From positions 1 to 9,003 of the forward strand of contig JAGVPN010000490.1 in NCBI GenBank assembly GCA_020052215.1: a stretch of DNA of 9,003 nucleotides, given 5' to 3'. How positions within the stretch are numbered: position 1 is the stretch's first letter; every line of letters starts with the position of its first letter. The position numbers and the translations under genes were made by a program. Positions 5,924 to 9,003 of the stretch are shown piece by piece. Under the pieces are notes generated by a model. That model worked only from the letters and a program-made list of their open reading frames with translations. It ran no database searches and was not told the origin of the DNA. The stretch comes from Syntrophobacterales bacterium (GTDB lineage: Bacteria > Desulfobacterota > Desulfobaccia > Desulfobaccales > 0-14-0-80-60-11).

Positions 5924-6694
5924 ATGGAATTATTAACCATCAATAATCTCAGTAAATCTTTCGGGGGCGTCCAGGCCCTGACCGACGTCTCCTTTGCGGT
6001 GGCGGCGGGCGAGATCGTCGGGTTGATCGGCCCCAACGGCGCCGGCAAGACTACCTGCTTCAACCTGATTAACGGCTTGCTGCCCCCCACCGCCGGCGGG
6101 ATCCGGTTGGGAAGCACGGAGATGGTAGGCCTGCCCCCCTACCGCCGGGCCCGCCTGGGCCTGGCCCGCACCTTCCAGAATATCCAGCTGTTCGGGGGCA
6201 TGACCGTGCTGGAAAACGTCCTCACCGGCTATCACCTTCACCAGCAAGTGGGAGGGTTTACCGCCCTCCTGCCGCTGCCAAGGGTGAGCCGGGCCCAGGC
6301 CGAGAATCGCCGCCGGGCCTTGGAACTTCTGGAACTGGTGGGTCTGGGGGGCAAGGAGGACGAGCCCGCCGAGGCCCTGGCCTACGGTGACCAACGCCGC
6401 CTGGAAATCGCCCGGGCCTTGGCCCAACAACCGCAGCTCCTGCTCATGGACGAGCCCGCCGCCGGCCTCAACCCCCGGGAGACCGAGGACCTCATGGCCT
6501 TGATGGAGAAACTCCTGCCCCTGGGCATTACCCTATTAGTCATCGAACACGACATGACCCTGGTCATGGGCCTCTGCCACCGGATCGTGGTCCTGGACCA
6601 CGGCGAGGTTATCGCCGCGGGCGCCCCCGGGGAAATCCGCCGGGACCCCCGGGTCATCGAGGCCTACCTGGGCCGGGAGGAGGATGAGCCGTAA
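5924..6694 (+). CDS. livG: Branched-chain amino acid type ABC transporter ATPase LivG
   Basis: A 256-residue ABC ATPase of the LivG type. Walker A is GPNGAGKT (residues 36-43), the Q-loop is in ARTFQNIQLF (81-90, Q85), the signature is LAYGDQ (152-157; usually LSYGQQ), Walker B is LLLMDE (172-177), and the H-loop is IEHD (207-210, H209). All catalytic positions are intact. The RTFQN and LENV blocks are typical of LivG. A likely Shine-Dalgarno, AGGGGTG (5907-5913), ends ten bases before the ATG and overlaps a copy of the GTGCATCGGCG repeat. The 109-base gap to livF is longer than usual for this operon and is filled by repeat sequence, but the shared strand, family and lack of a terminator argue for one transcript. 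Downstream lies a REP-rich gap and then the ligase homologue. Confidence 0.95.
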   Translation: MELLTINNLSKSFGGVQALTDVSFAVAAGEIVGLIGPNGAGKTTCFNLINGLLPPTAGGIRLGSTEMVGLPPYRRARLGLARTFQNIQLFGGMTVLENVLTGYHLHQQVGGFTALLPLPRVSRAQAENRRRALELLELVGLGGKEDEPAEALAYGDQRRLEIARALAQQPQLLLMDEPAAGLNPRETEDLMALMEKLLPLGITLLVIEHDMTLVMGLCHRIVVLDHGEVIAAGAPGEIRRDPRVIEAYLGREEDEP

Positions 6695-6697
6695 GCC

Positions 6698-6717
6698 GTA
6701 GGGCGGGCGTCCCGCCC
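6698..6717 (+). repeat. GTAG-type REP hairpin after livG
   Basis: GTAG (6698-6701) is followed by GGCGGG (6702-6707), a CGT loop and CCCGCC (6711-6716). A GTAG tetranucleotide just 5' of a short hairpin is the classical REP layout recognised by RAYT transposases. It starts four bases after the livG stop. No T-tract follows, so it is probably a REP rather than a terminator. Confidence 0.55.
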
Positions 6718-6724
6718 GCCGCCT

Positions 6725-6764
6725 TTGGTGGCACAGGCTTCCAGCCTGTGCGCGGTGCCACCAA
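6725..6764 (+). repeat. GTGG-type REP inside a longer palindrome
   Basis: GTGG (6728-6731, sharing its edge with the stem) precedes CACAGGCT (6732-6739), a TCC loop and AGCCTGTG (6743-6750). This 8-bp stem has the same design as the REPs around the transposase gene near 8300. An outer pair, TTGGTGGCA (6725-6733) and TGCCACCAA (6756-6764), makes the whole 40-base unit palindromic. It lies in the livG-ligase gap, about 1.5 kb from the likely mobilising gene. Confidence 0.75.
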
Positions 6765-6848
6765 GAACTTTTCGGAACCGCTAGCCGTACGCAATTTTGG
6801 GTCAGGCGTAATACCGGGAATAGCCTAAGATCGGGGGTTGCGTTCACA

Positions 6849-6862
6849 CCGAAAACCGAAAA
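6849..6862 (+). repeat. Two tandem CCGAAAA heptamers
   Basis: CCGAAAA occurs twice in tandem, directly before the CAGGA Shine-Dalgarno of the ligase homologue. It is the fourth short heptameric tract in an intergenic region of this window. Two copies alone could be chance. Confidence 0.4.
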
Positions 6863-6874
6863 CAGGATGTTAAA

Positions 6875-8188
6875 ATGGCAATCTTCGACCAAGATGCGGA
6901 GCAGATGGATCGGGAGGAGTTGGCTCAGATGCAGTTGGAGCGGCTCCAGGCCACCCTCACCCGGGTTTACAAGAACGTCAAGTTCTACAAGAAGAAGTTC
7001 GACGCCCTGGGCTTCCTCCCGGAGGATTGCCAGTCCCTGGAGGACCTGGCCAGGCTGCCCTTCACCACCCGGCACGATCTGGCCCGGGCCTACCCCTACG
7101 AGATGTTTGCGGTCCCCTTGCGGGAGGTGGTGCGCATCCACTCCTCCACCGGCAGCCCCGGCCACCCCATCGTCATGGGCTACACCAGCCGGGACCTGCG
7201 CCACTGGGCCAAACTGGCCGGCCGCATCCTCACCGCCGCCGGGGTGGACCGGGACGACGTGGTCCAGGTGACCCTGAGCTACAGCCTCTTGACCAGCGCC
7301 TTCGGCATCCATTACGGCGTGGAACTCCTGGGGGCCTCGGTGATCCCCAGCGGCCCCGGTTTCACCAATCGCCAGATCCAGGTGATGCGGGACTACCGCA
7401 CCACCGTCCTGGTCTCCACCCCGTCCTACGCCCTGGTGCTGGCCGACGAGATGGAGGCCCTGGGGGTGGACCCCAAGGACCTCCACCTCAAGCTGGCGCT
7501 GCTGGCCGGGGAGCCCTGGACCGAGGCCATGCGGGCCGAAATCGAAAACCGCCTGTTCTGCGCCGCCCTGGACCACTACGCCCTGTCGGAAGCCATGGGG
7601 CCGGGGGTGGCGGGGGAGTGCGCCGCCCATCCTCTGCCCGGCATGCACCTCAGCGAGGACCACTTCCTGCCCCAGGTCATCGACCCGGCCACCGGCGAGC
7701 TTCTCCCCGCAGGCGAACTGGGGGAACTGGTGATCACCACCCTCACCCGGGAGGCCACCCCCCTGGTGCGCTTCCGTACCGGTGACCTGGTGCGCCTGTT
7801 CTATGAGCCCTGCCCCTGCGGCCGGACCCTGGCCCGCCTGAGCCGCATCCAGGGCCGCTGCGACGAGGTGGTCATCGTCAAGGGCACCAACATCTTTCCC
7901 ACCCGGGTGGGGCAGATTTTGCGCGCCATTAAGGGGGAGGAGCCGGCTTATCAGTTGGTGGTGGGCCGGGAGGGGCACCTGGACTACCTGGAGGTCAGGA
8001 TCGAGGTCCGGGAAGAATTGTTCTTCGACAAAATGACCAAACAGCGGGAGATGTTACAAGAGATCGCCCACCAACTGGCCCAAGGCATCGGCGTCCAACC
8101 GAGGGTAAAACTGGTGGAACCCGGCTCCCTCAACCGCGCCCAGGAGACCTCCCCCTTGGTGATTGATTTACGCCAGGGAGTTTGTTAG
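6875..8188 (+). CDS. Phenylacetate-CoA ligase (PaaK) family protein with altered lysine motifs
   Basis: A 437-residue protein, normal PaaK length, of the AMP-forming adenylate family, which activates aryl or acyl acids with ATP and CoA in the cytosol. PaaK-like blocks are LPFTTRHDLARAYPY (residues 61-75), the P-loop region HSSTGSPGHPIVMGYT (89-104), YALSEAMGPGVAGEC (235-249), FRTGD (300-304), CPCGRT (313-318) and VKGTNIFPTRV (335-345). Two positions differ from the family as I know it. The P-loop lysine (TGTTGKP) is His here (TGSPGHP, 92-98). The C-terminal RSEGK block reads RAQETSPLVID (421-431), with Thr at the lysine position. It may be catalytically altered, a regulator, or use another acid. 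CAGGA (6863-6867) precedes the ATG by seven bases. It ends the liv cassette, suggesting it acts on the imported compound. Family membership is firm; activity and substrate are unknown. Confidence 0.88.
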   Translation: MAIFDQDAEQMDREELAQMQLERLQATLTRVYKNVKFYKKKFDALGFLPEDCQSLEDLARLPFTTRHDLARAYPYEMFAVPLREVVRIHSSTGSPGHPIVMGYTSRDLRHWAKLAGRILTAAGVDRDDVVQVTLSYSLLTSAFGIHYGVELLGASVIPSGPGFTNRQIQVMRDYRTTVLVSTPSYALVLADEMEALGVDPKDLHLKLALLAGEPWTEAMRAEIENRLFCAALDHYALSEAMGPGVAGECAAHPLPGMHLSEDHFLPQVIDPATGELLPAGELGELVITTLTREATPLVRFRTGDLVRLFYEPCPCGRTLARLSRIQGRCDEVVIVKGTNIFPTRVGQILRAIKGEEPAYQLVVGREGHLDYLEVRIEVREELFFDKMTKQREMLQEIAHQLAQGIGVQPRVKLVEPGSLNRAQETSPLVIDLRQGVC

Positions 8189-8274
8189 CATGTGATTGGT
8201 AGTGGGATTACCTTGCATTGCCCTGGTGCATGGGGGCTAATCCTTGTAAGGGTTAGATCACCACCTGATGCTAA
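8185..8274. repeat. Structured intergenic element after the ligase gene
   Basis: TTAGCAT (8185-8191, overlapping the ligase stop) and ATGCTAA (8268-8274) form an outer inverted repeat. Inside, GGTAGTG (8198-8204) pairs with CACCACC (8259-8265) with one mismatch, which is a G-U wobble if transcribed from the minus strand. TAATCCTT (8238-8245) faces AAGGGTTA (8248-8255), and TGCA occurs at both ends of a third small stem near 8214-8231. It could be a structured RNA, a miniature mobile relic or a protein-bound palindrome. I do not recognise the family. Confidence 0.4.
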
Positions 8275-8290
8275 AACCAAAATCATTTCA

Positions 8291-8313
8291 GTGGCACAGG
8301 CCTCTGGCCTGTG
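8291..8313 (+). repeat. GTGG-type REP upstream of the RAYT gene
   Basis: GTGG (8291-8294) is followed by a perfect 8-bp stem, CACAGGCC (8295-8302) and GGCCTGTG (8306-8313), with a TCT loop. It is the same sequence, with one loop-base difference, as the inverted copy at 8861-8883, so the two REPs bracket the transposase gene in opposite orientation. Confidence 0.85.
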
Positions 8314-8339
8314 ATGGATAACCAAAATCCCATTCTCCG

Positions 8340-8855
8340 GTGATTCCTATCAGACCCAAGGAAAAAACCAAAAGTGGCGCCGGCTTCCAGCCGGTGGCCT
8401 CATTCCAAACCAAGAGAAGAAATTTGCCCCACTGGCAGCAGCCCGGCAGCATTTATTTTCTGACCTGGCGCCTTAAAGGGGAAGGAAGCCTTAATTCTGC
8501 AGAAAGAACCATGGTTTTCCAAGCTCTCCGGTATTGGGATGGCATCAAATGGACGCTCTATGCCGCAGTAGTTATGCCCAACCATGTCCATGTCATTGCC
8601 CAACCCTTGACCTTAACCGATGGCCGCGCCATTAATCTGTCCAATATTATCCATAGCGTCAAGACTTTTACGGCCAGAACCATTAATGTCCAAAGAGGCG
8701 TCCAGGGACCCTTATGGCAGGATGAGCGCTATGACCGGATCATCAGGGATGAGTCGGAATTGTTGCAGAAATGGCAGTATCTCAGACACAACCCGGTGGA
8801 AAGGGGCCTGGCCTCATCTCCTGAAGACTACCCCTGGCTCTATGAGAAAGGCTGA
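8340..8855 (+). CDS. REP-associated tyrosine transposase (RAYT, Y1/IS200-like HUH enzyme)
   Basis: A 171-residue Y1 HUH-family protein. The core begins near residue 26 with RRNLPHWQQPGSIYFLTWRL. The metal-binding HUH motif is HVH in MPNHVHVIAQP (79-89; H82, H84). LWQDERYDRIIRD (125-137) and YLRHNPVERGL (147-157) form the conserved C-terminal part, with Y147 the likely nucleophile. RAYTs nick single-stranded REP DNA at a GTAG/GTGG tetranucleotide beside the hairpin; such REPs flank this gene on both sides. The catalytic residues look intact. The start is uncertain. GTG at 8340 has no Shine-Dalgarno, and residues 12-20 are encoded by another REP (8374-8396). Translation may instead begin at a downstream TTG (8424), since the conserved core starts only a few residues before that point. 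The gene is AT-richer than the liv genes, consistent with separate acquisition. Confidence 0.88.
   Translation: MIPIRPKEKTKSGAGFQPVASFQTKRRNLPHWQQPGSIYFLTWRLKGEGSLNSAERTMVFQALRYWDGIKWTLYAAVVMPNHVHVIAQPLTLTDGRAINLSNIIHSVKTFTARTINVQRGVQGPLWQDERYDRIIRDESELLQKWQYLRHNPVERGLASSPEDYPWLYEKG
8374..8396 (+). repeat. REP embedded in the 5' end of the RAYT frame
   Basis: GTGG (8374-8377) is followed by CGCCGGCT (8378-8385), a TCC loop and AGCCGGTG (8389-8396), an 8-bp stem with one G-T pair. The layout and loop match the REP at 6728-6750, and the stem differs by a few substitutions. In the long reading frame it encodes roughly SGAGFQPVA, outside the conserved transposase core. Confidence 0.65.
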
Positions 8856-8860
8856 AAGAC

Positions 8861-8883
8861 CACAGGCCGGAGGCCTGTGCCAC
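8861..8883 (-). repeat. Inverted GTGG-type REP downstream of the RAYT gene
   Basis: CACAGGCC (8861-8868), loop GGA, GGCCTGTG (8872-8879), then CCAC (8880-8883). Read on the minus strand it begins GTGG and differs from the upstream REP at one loop base. It starts six bases after the transposase stop. The hairpin is followed by TTTTCTT (8884-8890), so it may also end transcription weakly. Confidence 0.85.
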
Positions 8884-8912
8884 TTTTCTTACAACGGTTT
8901 AAAATAAAACGC

Positions 8913-9002
8913 TTATTGCCTTAGCTCCGAAAAGGTAACGGTTTGAGCATTAAGACACGCAGTGATCATCCGGTTAAACATTTGGGGTTCCCAGAAGCGT
9001 CG
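8913..9002 (-). CDS. Possible 3' end of an unidentified gene (partial, uncertain)
   Basis: On the minus strand a frame is open from the right edge to a TAA at 8913-8915, giving 29 residues that end NAQTVTFSELRQ. The composition looks protein-like, and a convergent gene would place the REP and TTTTCTT between two 3' ends. An equally short plus-strand alternative runs from TTG 8943 (LSIKTRSDHPVKHLGFPEAS) to the edge, with AAAAGG (8930-8935) seven bases before it. Only one can be the main gene. I recognise neither, and 60-90 bases is too little to decide. Confidence 0.22.
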   Translation of the reverse strand, partial: RRFWEPQMFNRMITACLNAQTVTFSELRQ

Positions 9003-9003
9003 A

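Noticed and set aside
6809..6831. TAATAC and TAAGAT considered as -10 boxes for the ligase homologue
   Set aside because: No acceptable -35 hexamer lies 16-19 bases upstream of either, so a separate promoter is not supported.
6536..7978. A 480-codon open frame on the minus strand
   Set aside because: It is antisense to the 3' end of livG and most of the ligase homologue. Its Gly/His/Gln/Val-rich low-complexity composition and lack of motifs mark it as a shadow frame.
8198..8265. A tRNA-like fold on the minus strand (7-bp end stem GGTGGTG/CACTACC)
   Set aside because: There is no TTC-type T-loop, the inner arms do not have tRNA dimensions, and no consistent anticodon stem can be drawn.

Overview
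The window looks like chromosomal DNA of a Gram-negative, probably anaerobic, high-GC bacterium. The late genes of the futalosine (Mqn) route to menaquinone, a signal-peptide outer-membrane barrel, a Liv-type ABC cassette ending in a phenylacetate-CoA ligase relative, and dense intergenic repeats together suggest Desulfobacterota (the former Deltaproteobacteria, Syntrophobacter/Desulfobacca-like). That placement is inference from gene content only. All confident genes are on the + strand.

Layout: (1) 1-2162, three menaquinone genes: the 3' end of a UbiD-type decarboxylase (MqnL), a UbiX-type flavin prenyltransferase (MqnM) and a UbiA-type prenyltransferase (MqnP). MqnP would prenylate 1,4-dihydroxy-6-naphthoate. 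MqnL would then decarboxylate the product using the prenylated FMN made by MqnM. (2) 2163-3102, a stand-alone outer-membrane protein gene with a perfect-consensus sigma-70 promoter, a leader of about 118 nt, a strong ribosome binding site and a textbook intrinsic terminator. (3) 3253-8188, a transport and activation cassette: permeases LivH and LivM, ATPases LivF and LivG (order H-M-F-G), then a PaaK-like AMP-forming ligase homologue. No periplasmic substrate-binding protein gene is present. The ligase homologue appears to lack both lysines expected in its P-loop and C-terminal motifs. (4) 8291-8883, a REP-associated tyrosine transposase (RAYT) flanked by inverted REP hairpins, with a further REP inside its own 5' end. 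(5) 8884-9003, an unresolved partial ORF at the window edge.

Most junctions between genes carry short repeats: purine-rich GCAAAG/AAGGCGC units, a C-run/G-run palindrome, heptameric tandem repeats, a 21-nt inverted repeat, and GTAG- and GTGG-type REPs. Some of these supply or displace ribosome binding sites. No stretch longer than 300 bases lacks a gene. The 150-base gap at 3103-3252 holds only a weak promoter candidate. I see no tRNA, rRNA, CRISPR array or classical insertion sequence.

Nothing here is clearly a new multi-gene system. The most interesting items are the lysine-less PaaK homologue tied to a Liv transporter, the RAYT with a REP in its own start region, and a triple AAAGATTTT repeat around the outer-membrane protein promoter.
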